Positions 17,139-26,148 of a DNA stretch of 42,998 nt are shown here, in pieces. Below the pieces are notes generated by a model. That model ran no database searches. It saw nothing but the letters and a program-made list of their open reading frames with translations, and was not told where the DNA came from. The stretch comes from Fretibacterium sp. OH1220_COT-178. Its GTDB lineage: Bacteria > Synergistota > Synergistia > Synergistales > Aminobacteriaceae. The stretch is taken from assembly GCF_003860125.1 (NCBI RefSeq), contig NZ_RQYL01000026.1, positions 1 to 42,998 on the forward strand, given 5' to 3'. Each line of letters begins with the position of its first letter. The first letter of the stretch is position 1. The position numbers were made by a program, and so were the translations under genes.

Positions 17139-18176
17139 TCAGCTCCTCGGCCCCGTGACCTTGATGACGATGTCCTTCAACTGTATGGGCTCCTTCCGGT
17201 TGTCCTTCACGACGCGAACGACGGAGTTCCGCTCCTGAACGGAGATCACCTTCACCTTGCCGATCACGTTCCGGAGCACCACGACGGGGTTCTCCGGGTC
17301 GACGGTGACGTAGGTATCGCCCCGGACGACCTCCAGGACATCCCCCACACGCAATGCGTCCTGGCGCCCGATCGAGATGATGAACTCCCGCTTGCGGCGC
17401 TTCGACCTGGCGGTGGGGGACAGGATCCGCCCCACCGTCGTGAAGGACGGGGAGAAGGTATCCCTCCCCTCGGCCGCCGCCGTCGGGTCGTTGCGCCTGA
17501 GGGCATTGGCAACCTGCCCCATGGCCTGAGCCTGAGCGTCCTCGATGGCCTTCTTGAGGGCGTGCCACTGCGAGGAGGTCCGGAACTGCTCCCACGTCGG
17601 GCGGCTCATCCGCTGTCCCCGATCCTTGCCCCCGGTCAACCCCAGAAGGTCGAGCCCATCCTTGAAGGGGAGCGGGAGGGAGACGAGAGCCGCGTCCAGC
17701 CAGTAGAGCTTATCTCCATCGAAGGTGAAGCGCTTGTCGGCCCCCTCGGCGACCCTCATGGCGAACTGCTGCGCGCGGACGGAGTCCATGATGCGGATCC
17801 GCAGGCTCACCCTCCCCTTCTCCAGTTTGCCCAGGACGTTGCGCTCCTCGAACACCGCGTCGAAGAGCTCCATCTGGAGCGCCATGTCCCCCGGACGGCG
17901 GGGCATGGCGAACCAGCGGTTCATGCCGGTTTCGTCCAGCACCTGAACGTCGATCAGGGGGGACCGCTTGAAGAGCACCTCCAGATAATCCGTCATCTTG
18001 CGTTCAAGGACGTCGTAAGGGTAGAACTTGCTCTCCCACACCTGCATTCCCGTGGAGTTCTCCGTGGGCAGGATCACCACGTGCAGACGCCGCGGCTCCG
18101 CCGCCATGCAGACGGAGACCAGCGAGAAGAACAGGGACAGCGCCAGACAGGATTTTAAAAGCCCCTTCTTTTTCAT
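17139..18176 (-). CDS. Exported CsgG/FlgT-like protein (345 aa)
   Basis: A signal peptide (KKKGLLKSCLALSLFFSLVSVCMA) precedes a domain beginning RLHVVILPTENSTG, with a pattern of TolB-N/CsgG-like folds: a first strand, then an amphipathic helix (VLERKMTDYLEVLFKRS) and VQVLDETGMNRW. Further on, SSQWHALKKAIEDAQAQAMGQV resembles the helix that closes CsgG-type domains. The C-terminal part (KREFIISIGRQDALRVGDVLEVVRG ... IGKVKVISVQERNSVVRVV) resembles the FlgT C-terminal domain. These are fold-level resemblances, not a firm family call. ATG 18176 is chosen because it fits the signal peptide; its Shine-Dalgarno sequence (GGGAGTGA, 11 nt) is modest. It is the first gene of the exported cluster. There is no lipobox, unlike true CsgG. 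Confidence 0.72.
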   Translation of the reverse strand: MKKKGLLKSCLALSLFFSLVSVCMAAEPRRLHVVILPTENSTGMQVWESKFYPYDVLERKMTDYLEVLFKRSPLIDVQVLDETGMNRWFAMPRRPGDMALQMELFDAVFEERNVLGKLEKGRVSLRIRIMDSVRAQQFAMRVAEGADKRFTFDGDKLYWLDAALVSLPLPFKDGLDLLGLTGGKDRGQRMSRPTWEQFRTSSQWHALKKAIEDAQAQAMGQVANALRRNDPTAAAEGRDTFSPSFTTVGRILSPTARSKRRKREFIISIGRQDALRVGDVLEVVRGDTYVTVDPENPVVVLRNVIGKVKVISVQERNSVVRVVKDNRKEPIQLKDIVIKVTGPRS

Positions 18177-18437
18177 GGGTTTTCGGGTCACTCCCAAGTC
18201 CAAAGATGCAAAAAGCCCAAGACGCTCCGCCTCGGGGACCCCGGCGCGGGAGCGATCTGCAGAGCCTTGGATCATTTCTTCGTCTTTATTGTATCGTATC
18301 CGAGGCTTAAATCACGGGTCGATTTTCTCAAGTCCGTATTTTTTCGCCTTGTGCCAAATCGGAATTTGATGTACTCTTTCGGACGAGGGAAACAGGTACT
18401 CCAAACACCAGACAAGTACGGAAAGGGGCGTTTCTTA

Positions 18438-18809
18438 ATGGAGAGACTGAGTATACTCAAATGTGACAAATGCGGCTGCATGGTGGAGGTGCTCAACACC
18501 GGCTGTGGAGAGATTTCCTGCTGTGGAGATGCCATGAAGCTGCTGAAGGAAAACACCACCGACGCCGCTCAGGAGAAGCACGTGCCCGTGTTCGAGGGCA
18601 GCGAGGTCAAGGTGGGGAGCGTCGCCCATCCGATGGCCGAGGAGCACTACATCGAGTGGATCGAGGTCATCTGCGGCGACAAGATCTGCCGCCGTTTCCT
18701 GAAGCCGGGCGAGGAGCCGAAGGCCGAATTTTCCGGTTCCTGCAACTGCTCCAAGACCATCGCCCGGGAATACTGCAACCTGCACGGACTTTGGAAGGGA
18801 GAGAAATAG
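18438..18809 (+). CDS. dfx: Desulfoferrodoxin (superoxide reductase, two-centre)
   Basis: Superoxide reductase reduces superoxide to hydrogen peroxide without making oxygen, an anaerobe strategy. The 123-residue product has the N-terminal desulforedoxin rubredoxin-like centre (Cys9, Cys12, Cys28, Cys29) and the catalytic domain with the EKHVP motif (Glu46, Lys47, His48), His64, His70, Cys113 and His116, the canonical four-His one-Cys iron site. All ligands are present. ATG 18438 matches the normal family start, with AAAGGGG nine bases upstream. Ferritin follows four bases after the stop, so they are co-transcribed. The 160-bp upstream region, divergent from the exported cluster, holds a weak TTGTGC...TACTCT promoter candidate. 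Confidence 0.97.
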   Translation: MERLSILKCDKCGCMVEVLNTGCGEISCCGDAMKLLKENTTDAAQEKHVPVFEGSEVKVGSVAHPMAEEHYIEWIEVICGDKICRRFLKPGEEPKAEFSGSCNCSKTIAREYCNLHGLWKGEK

Positions 18810-18813
18810 CCCG

Positions 18814-19299
18814 ATGATCTCTGAGAAAATGGTGGCTGCGATTAACGATCAGATCAAGGCCGAGTTCGATTCCGCCTATATCTACCTGGGCATGGCCGCG
18901 TATTTCGAGGACAGCAACCTGCCCGGCATGGCTCATTGGATGAAGAAGCAGTATCACGAGGAGCTCGAGCACGCCGAGAAGCTCATCGAGCACCTCTACG
19001 AGCGGGGAGCCCGCGTGAAGATCGCCGAGATCGCCAAGCCGAGGGAGAGCTACGACGGCCCTCTGAGCGTCTTCAAGGAGTCCCTCAAGCACGAGCAGTA
19101 CGTGACGGACCGCATCCACAAGCTGATGGACCAGGCGATCCAGGAGAAGGACCACGCAACCTGTTCCATGCTCAAGTGGTTCGTCGACGAGCAGGTCGAG
19201 GAGGAGGCGAACGCCGACGCCATCGTCCACAAATTGGAGTTTGTCGGAGACTCCAACTCCAGCTTGTACCTTCTGGACAAGGAGTTGGGCGCTCGTTAG
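18814..19299 (+). CDS. ftnA: Ferritin (non-haem, FtnA type)
   Basis: Iron-storage ferritin of 161 residues. The ferroxidase centre is complete and at textbook positions: Glu17, Glu50, His53, Glu94, Gln127 and Glu130. There is no haem-ligating Met of the bacterioferritin type. Pairing with dfx makes sense: superoxide reductase yields peroxide, and ferritin consumes ferrous iron and peroxide, limiting Fenton chemistry. It follows dfx by four bases and is closed by a hairpin terminator at 19325-19355. Operon regulation by a peroxide or iron regulator is plausible, but I could not find a convincing operator. Confidence 0.97.
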   Translation: MISEKMVAAINDQIKAEFDSAYIYLGMAAYFEDSNLPGMAHWMKKQYHEELEHAEKLIEHLYERGARVKIAEIAKPRESYDGPLSVFKESLKHEQYVTDRIHKLMDQAIQEKDHATCSMLKWFVDEQVEEEANADAIVHKLEFVGDSNSSLYLLDKELGAR

Positions 19300-19324
19300 C
19301 CGTCCGTAAGAATCGCTTCAATTT

Positions 19325-19355
19325 GAGGGAACAGCGCTCGCTGTTCCCTCGTTTT
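19325..19355 (+). terminator. Terminator of the dfx-ftnA operon
   Basis: GAGGGAACAG and CTGTTCCCTC form a perfect 10-bp stem (extendable inside), followed by GTTTT. It lies 26 nt past the ferritin stop. Confidence 0.8.
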
Positions 19356-19374
19356 CGTATGGGAGGCATCGGCA

Positions 19375-19914
19375 TTGAACGAAAACGCGAACGCACAAGT
19401 GGACATCAACGCACTGTTTACCTTCGGATACGGTCTCTACATCGTGGGAACCGCATGGGAGGGACGGCTCAACGGACAGGTTGCCGACGCCGTCATGCAG
19501 CTCACGGCCGAGCCCATCTGCCTGGCAGCCTGTCTGCACAGGGACAATTACACCGCCGAGCTCCTGGCCAAGAGCAAGAAGTTCTCCGTCTCGGTGTTCA
19601 GCGAGGATGTTCCCCTCCCCTTCATCGGCAACTTCGGTTTTCGGAGCGGGCGCGAACACGACAAATACGCCAACTGCAAATACGAGATGGGGATGCTCGG
19701 GGTCCCGCTGGTGACGGACCATACGGTCGCGGTGGTGGAGGCGGAGCTCCTGGACGTCACGGACGTGCACACCCATCGCCTCTTCATCGGGACGGTCGTA
19801 AGCGCACGCCTGCTGAACGACAAGACTCCCTTGACCTACGCGAACTACCACAAGATCAAGAAGGGCAAGTCCCACGTCAACGCCCCTTCCGCGGTGTTCA
19901 ACACCATCCGCTGA
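19375..19914 (+). CDS. Flavin reductase-like FMN-binding protein
   Basis: A 179-residue split-barrel flavoprotein of the flavin-reductase-like family. It resembles the stand-alone or fused NAD(P)H:rubredoxin/flavin reductase modules of anaerobes: FTFGYGLYIVGTAWEGRLNGQVADAVMQLTAEP, a hallmark SVFSEDVPLPFIGNFGFRSGR and the C-terminal PLTYANYHKIKKGKSHVNAPSA. Such proteins pass electrons to rubredoxin-type centres, which fits a position just after dfx and ferritin, although the terminator between them means separate transcription or partial read-through. The start is TTG 19375, eight bases after GGGAGG; no ATG or GTG is equally placed. The partner and natural electron donor are inferred from context only. 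Confidence 0.88.
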   Translation: MNENANAQVDINALFTFGYGLYIVGTAWEGRLNGQVADAVMQLTAEPICLAACLHRDNYTAELLAKSKKFSVSVFSEDVPLPFIGNFGFRSGREHDKYANCKYEMGMLGVPLVTDHTVAVVEAELLDVTDVHTHRLFIGTVVSARLLNDKTPLTYANYHKIKKGKSHVNAPSAVFNTIR

Positions 19915-19929
19915 CCCCCGTCCGAAGCC

Positions 19930-20742
19930 GTGAAGAGTCCCTCCCAGGGAGGAATTGCCTCCCAAGGTTTTGCCTCGCTCAAACCCTTCCTGGACGGGCT
20001 CTATTTTGCCTACAACCGCAGGGAGCTGGTCCGTCCGGACCCGCTCCTCTTCCTCTACGATTACGACGACCCTCTCGACCGCGAGGTCGTGGGACTCGTC
20101 GCCTCCTCCCTGGCCTACGGCCGCGTCGCGCAGATCCTGAAGAGCATCGCCCGGGTTCTGGCCCCGATGGGACCGCATCCCCATCGTTTTCTGCTCTCCT
20201 CCGGCCGGGCCCGCCTCCCCAAGGATTTCAGGCACCGCTTCACCACGGCCGGAGATATGGAGGGCCTGTTTCACGGCATCGGCCTGGCGCTGAAAACCTA
20301 CGGAAGCCTGGAGGCCCTCCTCCTGCACTGTCTGGAGCGCAATAAAGGGATGCTCGACGCCCTGAACGCCTTCTCCGACGCGCTCGTTCCCAGACGGCGG
20401 GGCTTTCCGCTTCTGACCGCCCCAAGGGACGGAAGCGCCTGCAAACGCCTTTTCCTGTTCCTGAAGTGGATGGTGCGGAGCGACGACGTCGACCCCGGGG
20501 GCTGGCGGGTTTTGTCCCCCCGCGATCTCGTCATGCCCACCGACACGCACATCCACGCCATAGCGCTGAAACTGGGGCTGACGACCCGAAAAACGGCGAA
20601 CCTGGACACCGCACTCGACATCACGAGGGCGTTCCGGGAGATCTCCCCCGACGACCCCACGCGGTACGATTTCGTCCTGAGCCGCTTCGGAATCCGTAAC
20701 GGGCTGAGCACCGACACGCTTGCGGAACTGCTGCACGGCTGA
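19930..20742 (+). CDS. TIGR02757 (DUF2400) family protein
   Basis: The 270-residue product matches the uncharacterised TIGR02757 family, common in Bacteroidota, spirochaetes and Synergistota. Visible family blocks are DPLLFLYDYDDPLDREVVGLVASSLAYGRV near 35-65, a middle segment with LFLFLKWMVRSDDVDPGGW, and PTDTHIHAIALKLGLTTRKTANLDTALDITRAFREISPDDPTRYDFVLSRFGIR near the end, which recalls a helix-hairpin-helix glycosylase-like fold but has no demonstrated activity. The start is GTG 19930, 15 nt after the flavin-reductase stop, with only a weak Shine-Dalgarno sequence. It may be transcribed with the upstream gene. Confidence 0.88.
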   Translation: MKSPSQGGIASQGFASLKPFLDGLYFAYNRRELVRPDPLLFLYDYDDPLDREVVGLVASSLAYGRVAQILKSIARVLAPMGPHPHRFLLSSGRARLPKDFRHRFTTAGDMEGLFHGIGLALKTYGSLEALLLHCLERNKGMLDALNAFSDALVPRRRGFPLLTAPRDGSACKRLFLFLKWMVRSDDVDPGGWRVLSPRDLVMPTDTHIHAIALKLGLTTRKTANLDTALDITRAFREISPDDPTRYDFVLSRFGIRNGLSTDTLAELLHG

Positions 20743-20825
20743 CTGTCCCCTGTCCTCCGTATCGGGCAGAGCCGCCTCACGATCTTGAAGTCCCGCCACG
20801 GCGCCGGAGGCCAATGGAGCCCGGC

Positions 20826-20836
20826 TGCTATATAAT
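20826..20836 (+). promoter_or_regulatory. Candidate promoter of the fructose PTS operon
   Basis: TGCTATATAAT holds both TATAAT (20831-20836) and an extended-type TGCTATATA. It is 78 nt upstream of the first PTS gene. No good -35 or catabolite-repressor operator was recognised. Confidence 0.45.
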
Positions 20837-20914
20837 CTTTCCAGGGACTCCTTCTTGAATCTTTCAAATTTCTATCTTCCCTAAAGAACTCGGTTCCGAA
20901 AGGAGGCTTTCTGT

Positions 20915-23437
20915 ATGACGGACGGAAATTTCCCGCTTATTTCGGACACTCTCGTGAGGGTAGGGGCGTCGCCGGGAGACAAGTCATCCGCAATCCGGGA
21001 GGTCGGTACGCTGCTGCTCCACGCCGGATACGTCGAAGCCCCCTATCTGGCGAGCATGGAGGGACGGGAGAGGGCCGCCGACACCTTTCTGGGCTCCGGA
21101 GTCGCCATCCCGCACGGAAAGGTGGAGGACAAGGGATACGTTTTGCACGACGGCATCGCGGTCCTTCAGATTCCCCAGGGGGTGGAGTGGAATCCCGGCC
21201 AGACTGCCCGGCTCGTCGTGGGCATCGCCGCCAGGTCCGACGGCCACCTGGACATACTGAAGCGGCTGACGCGGCTGATGCAGGAGGAGGGAACGATCGA
21301 ACGCCTCTCGTCCACCGACGACGCGTCGATTATCGTCTCGGCCCTTATGCAGGAAAAAACGGGTGGAACCGGGGAGACCGCGGCGGAGGACCTGGAGGTC
21401 CGCGCCGAATGGGTGGTCGACTACCCCTCCGGCCTTCATGCTCGCCCCGCCTCTCTTTGGGTCAAGGCCGCCAAGTCCCTCGAGGGGCCGCTGAGGCTCC
21501 GCCGAGGCAGCGAGACCGCGGATCCACGCAACATGCTTGCCCTGCTGAGGCTCGGCATAAAGGCCGGAGAGACGATCGTGATCTCCGCCGGCGGGCCCAA
21601 GGCCGAGGAGTCGGTCCGCCGTCTCAAAGAGACGATGGCCGCCCTCTCCGCGCAGGAGAAGAGGGATTTCGAACGGGCCGCCCAAAAGGCCGAACCCGCG
21701 GCCCCCAAAGACGCATGGCTCCCCCCAAGCGGCAGCCCCGCTCTGAAGGGCGTCTCGGCGAGCCCCGGCATGGCGGTGGGGACGATTCTGAAGATCGGCG
21801 CCCGTGCAATCGAGGTGGAGGACGAGCCCGCCTCCCTGGAGGAATCCTCCCGTCTCCTCGATACGGCCATTGAGGAGGCGAAACGGCAGCTCGAGGACGT
21901 CATCGAGGAGACGCTCCGTCGTCTTGGGCAGAACGAGGCGGCCATTTTCAAGGCACACCTCGGCATCCTGGAGGATCCCAGACTTCTGACCCTGGCCTCC
22001 CGGACCGTCGTGGCCGGGCATGGTGCGGCCTGGGCCTGGCACCACGCCGTGGAAACCCTGGCCAACGAGCTCGCGGCAATCGACAACCAACTGCTGGCCG
22101 CCCGCGCCTCGGACATGAGGGATGTGGGACGCCGGGTTCTGAGGGCACTGCGCAAGGAGAAGGGGGACGAGCACGCAGAGGGCATGACCGGTCCGGATGG
22201 CTCTCCGATCATCGTGCTGGCCGAGGACCTGTCCCCCTCGGACACCGCCGGCCTGGACCGCGAACGCGTCACCGCCCTCGTCACCGCCCTCGGGGGCCCG
22301 ACGTCGCACACTGCGATCATCGCACGGACCCTGGGGCTTCCGGCGATTGTCGCCCTGGGCCGCGACATTTTGAATCGGCAGGCCTCCACGGCGATCGTCG
22401 ACGGCGATAGCGGCAGGGTCTGGCTGGATCCGACCGAAGAAGATCTCCAGGCGGCCCGGGATCGAATGCACGCCCTAAGGGAAAAGGAGGACGCTGAACG
22501 GGCCGCTCGGCTAGAGCCGGGAAGGACCACGGACGGACACGCCGTCACCATCGCGGCGAACGTCAACCGGCCGGATCAGGTTGCGGAAGCCCTCGACATG
22601 GGCTGTGAGGGCATCGGCCTGATGCGCACGGAATTTCTCTTCCTGGACCGAGACACGGCCCCCGACGAGGAGGAGCAGTACGGAACCTACCGCGCCATGC
22701 TGGATGCGCTGGGCGACAAACCGATCATCGTCCGCGCCCTCGACATCGGCGGGGACAAGCGGGTCCCTCACCTGAACCTGCCCCACGAGGAGAACCCATT
22801 CCTCGGAGTGCGTGGCATACGCCTGCTGCTCCGTCATCCGGAGCTTCTGCAGCCGCAGCTGCGCGCTCTCTACCGCGCCGCAAAGAAGGGCGGGAATCTG
22901 TCCGTGATGTTTCCCATGGTCGGGACCCTCGATGAGATACGCCGCTTCCGGACGGTCTGCGAGGAAGTGCGCGGCTCCTTGGACGCTCCGAGCATCCCCC
23001 TCGGCATCATGATCGAGGTCCCCGCCGCGGCCCTTCTGGCCGAGGAATACGCCCCCGAGGTCGATTTCTTCTCCATCGGAACCAACGACCTCACCCAGTA
23101 CACCCTGGCCGTCGACCGCCAGAACCCCGAATTGGCCGTCTCGGCCGACGCCCTCCATCCCGCCGTCCTGCGACTTGTCAAAAGGACGGTCGATGGCGCC
23201 GATAAGCACGGCAGGTGGGTGGGCATCTGCGGCGGCATCGCCGGAGACCCGTTCGGGGCGTCGCTCCTGGTCGGGCTGGGTGTGACGGAGCTTTCGATGA
23301 CCCCAAGGGACATTCCGGCCGTCAAGGCCCGCCTTCGCGCGAACAGTCTGGACAAGCTCAGAGAGCTGGCAGGACAGGCGCTCGCCCAGAGCACCGCCGA
23401 GGCCGTCCGCGCACTGGAGCGCGAGGTGCTGTCATGA
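20915..23437 (+). CDS. fruB: Multiphosphoryl transfer protein: EIIA(Fru)-HPr-EI fusion
   Basis: One 840-residue chain carries the whole soluble phosphotransfer path of the fructose PTS. The EIIA domain (1-150) has phospho-His67 in GVAIPHGK. The HPr domain (160-250) has phospho-His175 in GLHARPAS. The Enzyme I domain (275-840) has phospho-His465 in GGPTSHTAIIAR, the PEP-binding MRTEFLFLDRD region and Cys772 in ICGGIAGDP. Phosphate flows PEP, EI, HPr, EIIA, then FruA. In HPr the place of regulatory Ser46 reads PRNMLALL, so Asn replaces Ser and HPr-kinase control is unlikely. AAAGGAGG lies eight bases before the ATG. The stop overlaps fruK as ATGA. Confidence 0.95.
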   Translation: MTDGNFPLISDTLVRVGASPGDKSSAIREVGTLLLHAGYVEAPYLASMEGRERAADTFLGSGVAIPHGKVEDKGYVLHDGIAVLQIPQGVEWNPGQTARLVVGIAARSDGHLDILKRLTRLMQEEGTIERLSSTDDASIIVSALMQEKTGGTGETAAEDLEVRAEWVVDYPSGLHARPASLWVKAAKSLEGPLRLRRGSETADPRNMLALLRLGIKAGETIVISAGGPKAEESVRRLKETMAALSAQEKRDFERAAQKAEPAAPKDAWLPPSGSPALKGVSASPGMAVGTILKIGARAIEVEDEPASLEESSRLLDTAIEEAKRQLEDVIEETLRRLGQNEAAIFKAHLGILEDPRLLTLASRTVVAGHGAAWAWHHAVETLANELAAIDNQLLAARASDMRDVGRRVLRALRKEKGDEHAEGMTGPDGSPIIVLAEDLSPSDTAGLDRERVTALVTALGGPTSHTAIIARTLGLPAIVALGRDILNRQASTAIVDGDSGRVWLDPTEEDLQAARDRMHALREKEDAERAARLEPGRTTDGHAVTIAANVNRPDQVAEALDMGCEGIGLMRTEFLFLDRDTAPDEEEQYGTYRAMLDALGDKPIIVRALDIGGDKRVPHLNLPHEENPFLGVRGIRLLLRHPELLQPQLRALYRAAKKGGNLSVMFPMVGTLDEIRRFRTVCEEVRGSLDAPSIPLGIMIEVPAAALLAEEYAPEVDFFSIGTNDLTQYTLAVDRQNPELAVSADALHPAVLRLVKRTVDGADKHGRWVGICGGIAGDPFGASLLVGLGVTELSMTPRDIPAVKARLRANSLDKLRELAGQALAQSTAEAVRALEREVLS

Positions 23438-24381
23438 GGATCGCGACCGTGACGATCAACCCCGCGATCGACATGACGATCGGCCTGGACGAACCGCTCG
23501 CAAGGGGGTCCGTAAACTTGGCCCGGTCCGTGACCGAGGCGGCGGGCGGCAAGGGGATCAACGTCGCCTCGTTCCTGGCCGATTGGGGTCTGCCCTCGTC
23601 CGTAACGGGGCTGCTGGGCTCCGACAACGTCAGGATATTCGAAGCTCTGTTCCAAAGCAAGGGGCTGGACGACCGCTTCGTAAGGGTGCCGGGCAAGACG
23701 CGTACCAACGTGAAGATCGTGGACGGCGACGAGACCACCGACGTGAACCTTCCCGGGCTCCGCGCGGACGAAGCTGCGCTTCATGGCCTGAAATCCGTCC
23801 TGTCGGATCTCGCCGGCAGCGGCCCCTGTATTTTCTGCCTCTCGGGCAGCATTCCCGGGGGCTGCGGGACGGAATTCTACGCGGAGCTGATCGCGGAGCT
23901 CCGGGAGAGCGGCTCCCGCGTGATGCTCGACACCAGCGGAGCGGCACTGAAGGCGGCTCTGGAGGCACCGGTCAAGCCTCTTTATGCCAAACCCAATCTT
24001 GACGAACTTTCGGTGTGGACCGGCCGGCCCATCCAAGCGGAGAGCGACCTCGTCCCCGTAGCCCAGGCGCTTCTGGCGGGGGGAATGGAACTGCTCGTGG
24101 TCTCGATGGGAGGCGACGGCGCGGCGTTTTTCTCCGGGGAGGGAGCGCTGCACGCCCGATCACGAGTGAATCGGCTCTCGAGCACTGTCGGAGCGGGCGA
24201 TTCCATGGTCGCCGGCGTTGTCGCAGCCCTGGAGGAGAACGGGGACCTCGAACGCATCGCGCGCCTGAGCACCGCGTTCGCGGCGGCGCGGGTCGACGCC
24301 GATTTCACGGGGACCCTCCGGGATCATGGGGCCATCGAGACGATGGCCTCCTCCGTCGAGCTCAGGACGATAAAACGGTAA
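23434..24381 (+). CDS. fruK: 1-phosphofructokinase
   Basis: FruK phosphorylates fructose 1-phosphate, the product of PTS uptake, to fructose 1,6-bisphosphate. The 315-residue PfkB-family protein shows TVTINPAIDMTI at the N-terminus, the substrate-binding GGKGINVASFLADWG, and the anion-hole/catalytic motif STVGAGDSMVAG with the catalytic Asp. LSGSIPGG and KPNLDEL are also typical. The ATG overlaps the fruB stop, so translation is coupled; fruA follows after 14 bases. Assignment to FruK rather than tagatose-6-phosphate kinase rests on the operon. Confidence 0.95.
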   Translation: MRIATVTINPAIDMTIGLDEPLARGSVNLARSVTEAAGGKGINVASFLADWGLPSSVTGLLGSDNVRIFEALFQSKGLDDRFVRVPGKTRTNVKIVDGDETTDVNLPGLRADEAALHGLKSVLSDLAGSGPCIFCLSGSIPGGCGTEFYAELIAELRESGSRVMLDTSGAALKAALEAPVKPLYAKPNLDELSVWTGRPIQAESDLVPVAQALLAGGMELLVVSMGGDGAAFFSGEGALHARSRVNRLSSTVGAGDSMVAGVVAALEENGDLERIARLSTAFAAARVDADFTGTLRDHGAIETMASSVELRTIKR

Positions 24382-24395
24382 GGGAGTGAGGCATC

Positions 24396-26114
24396 GTGGA
24401 CAAGACCAGGCTGTTCCTGATCATCAATGAAAGGGCCTCCGCGCTGAGGGGCATCCTCGCGGCCGAGGCCCTCAAGGACGCGGCGGAGCGGAGGGGAAGC
24501 GCGCTGGAGGCCGAGGTGAGGTCCAACGGCGAGACGCTCGTCTCCTTTGAGGGATCGCCCGGCCCCGAGGACCGCGTACTTCTCATCGGAAATCGGGACG
24601 ACGCCGTCCCCGGGCAGGCGGAGATCCTCCCCGGCCTGAACCTGGATTCCGTGCTGGCCGACCCGTCGGCGGCCCTCGATCGGATTCTCGGAAGCGCCGT
24701 GCGGGCGCACTCTGCGGAGAAGAAAGCGGATCGGGAGCTCATCGTGGCGATCACCTCCTGTCCAACCGGCATCGCGCACACCTTCATGGCCGCCGAGGGA
24801 CTGGAACGGGCGGCGGAGGCCATGGGATACACAATCCGCGTCGAGACCCAGGGTTCCGTAGGGGCCGGGACGCCCCTGACGGCCGCGGAGATCGCCGAGG
24901 CCGCCCTCGTGATCATCGCCGCGGACAAAGAGGTGGAACGAGGCCGCTTTGTCGGCAAACGCGTCTTCGCCTGTGCGACGAAGCCTGCAATCACCGCAGG
25001 TGAAGCCCTGATCCGTCAGGCCTTCACCGAGGCACAACTTCAGGGAGGGGGATCGGAAAGCCCGTCCCCTGCCGCCGTATCGGAGAGGAAAGCGGGCCCG
25101 TACAAGCATCTGATGACGGGTGTTTCGTTCATGCTCCCCTTCGTGGTCGCCGGCGGGCTCCTGATCGCACTCGGGTTCGCTCTCGGCGGCATCTACGCCG
25201 GAGACCCTTCCCACGCGGGAACGCTCGCACACGCGCTCTTCACCATCGGGGCCACCGCCGGCTTCTCCCTGATCGTCCCCGTGCTGGCCGGCTACATTTC
25301 CTATTCGATAGCCGATCGCCCCGGAATTGCGCCCGGGATGATCGGCGGCGTCCTGGCGGCCAACCTCAACGCCGGATTTCTCGGCGGCATCGCCGCGGGA
25401 TTCATCGCCGGCTACGCCACGGACTTCCTGAACCGCGTCATACGGCTCCCCAAAAACCTGGCGGGCCTCAAACCGGTGTTGATTCTCCCGCTTCTGGGGA
25501 CCCTGATCACCGGGCTCTCAATGCAGTATGCGGTGGGGGCTGCCGTGGCCCGGGCGCTTCAGGCCCTCACCAACTGGCTCCAGAGCCTGCAGGGAACGAG
25601 CTCGCTCATCCTGGGGCTGATTCTGGGAGCGATGATGGCCATCGACATGGGGGGACCGATCAACAAGGCCTCCTATGCCTTCGCCACCGGGCTCATCACC
25701 TCCCAAATCTACGGCCCCATGGCCGCGGTCATGGCGGGAGGGATGACTCCTCCATTGGCCCTGGCACTGGCATGCCGTCTCTTCAAAAGCCGCTTTACCC
25801 ACGACGAGCTGGAGGCCGGAAACGCCGCCGCCGTTCTGGGACTCGCCTTCGTGACGGAGGGGGCCATCCCCTTCGCGGCCCGGGACCCTCTGAGGGTCAT
25901 CCCGGCCCTCGCCGTGGGTTCCGGCCTGGCCGGGGCGATCTCCATGCTGGTCGGGGCGGAGCTGAAGGTCCCCCATGGAGGCGTCTTCGTTCTGACGATA
26001 CCGGGCGCGGCAACGCATCTTCTGGGCTACATCGCCGCTCTGGCCGCAGGCACGGTCGCAAGTGCCCTGTTGCTGGGCATGCTCAAGAGGCCGCTACAGG
26101 CTCCCGGGGGATAA
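24396..26114 (+). CDS. fruA: PTS fructose transporter subunit EIIB'BC
   Basis: The membrane permease takes up fructose and phosphorylates it at C1. Of its 572 residues, 1-105 form a degenerate EIIB' domain without a phospho-Cys, 113-215 form EIIB with phospho-Cys122 in [16 protein letters not shown], and about 230-560 form EIIC with eight or more hydrophobic segments and the conserved [16 protein letters not shown] and [12 protein letters not shown] motifs. The start is GTG 24396, a few bases after GGGAGTGAGG. It ends 34 bp before the convergent mutL. No fru repressor gene is in the window, so regulation is not evident. Confidence 0.95.
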   Translation: MDKTRLFLIINERASALRGILAAEALKDAAERRGSALEAEVRSNGETLVSFEGSPGPEDRVLLIGNRDDAVPGQAEILPGLNLDSVLADPSAALDRILGSAVRAHSAEKKADRELIVAITSCPTGIAHTFMAAEGLERAAEAMGYTIRVETQGSVGAGTPLTAAEIAEAALVIIAADKEVERGRFVGKRVFACATKPAITAGEALIRQAFTEAQLQGGGSESPSPAAVSERKAGPYKHLMTGVSFMLPFVVAGGLLIALGFALGGIYAGDPSHAGTLAHALFTIGATAGFSLIVPVLAGYISYSIADRPGIAPGMIGGVLAANLNAGFLGGIAAGFIAGYATDFLNRVIRLPKNLAGLKPVLILPLLGTLITGLSMQYAVGAAVARALQALTNWLQSLQGTSSLILGLILGAMMAIDMGGPINKASYAFATGLITSQIYGPMAAVMAGGMTPPLALALACRLFKSRFTHDELEAGNAAAVLGLAFVTEGAIPFAARDPLRVIPALAVGSGLAGAISMLVGAELKVPHGGVFVLTIPGAATHLLGYIAALAAGTVASALLLGMLKRPLQAPGG

Positions 26115-26148
26115 GCACCGATCCCCCACAGAGGATCGAGAATCCGCA

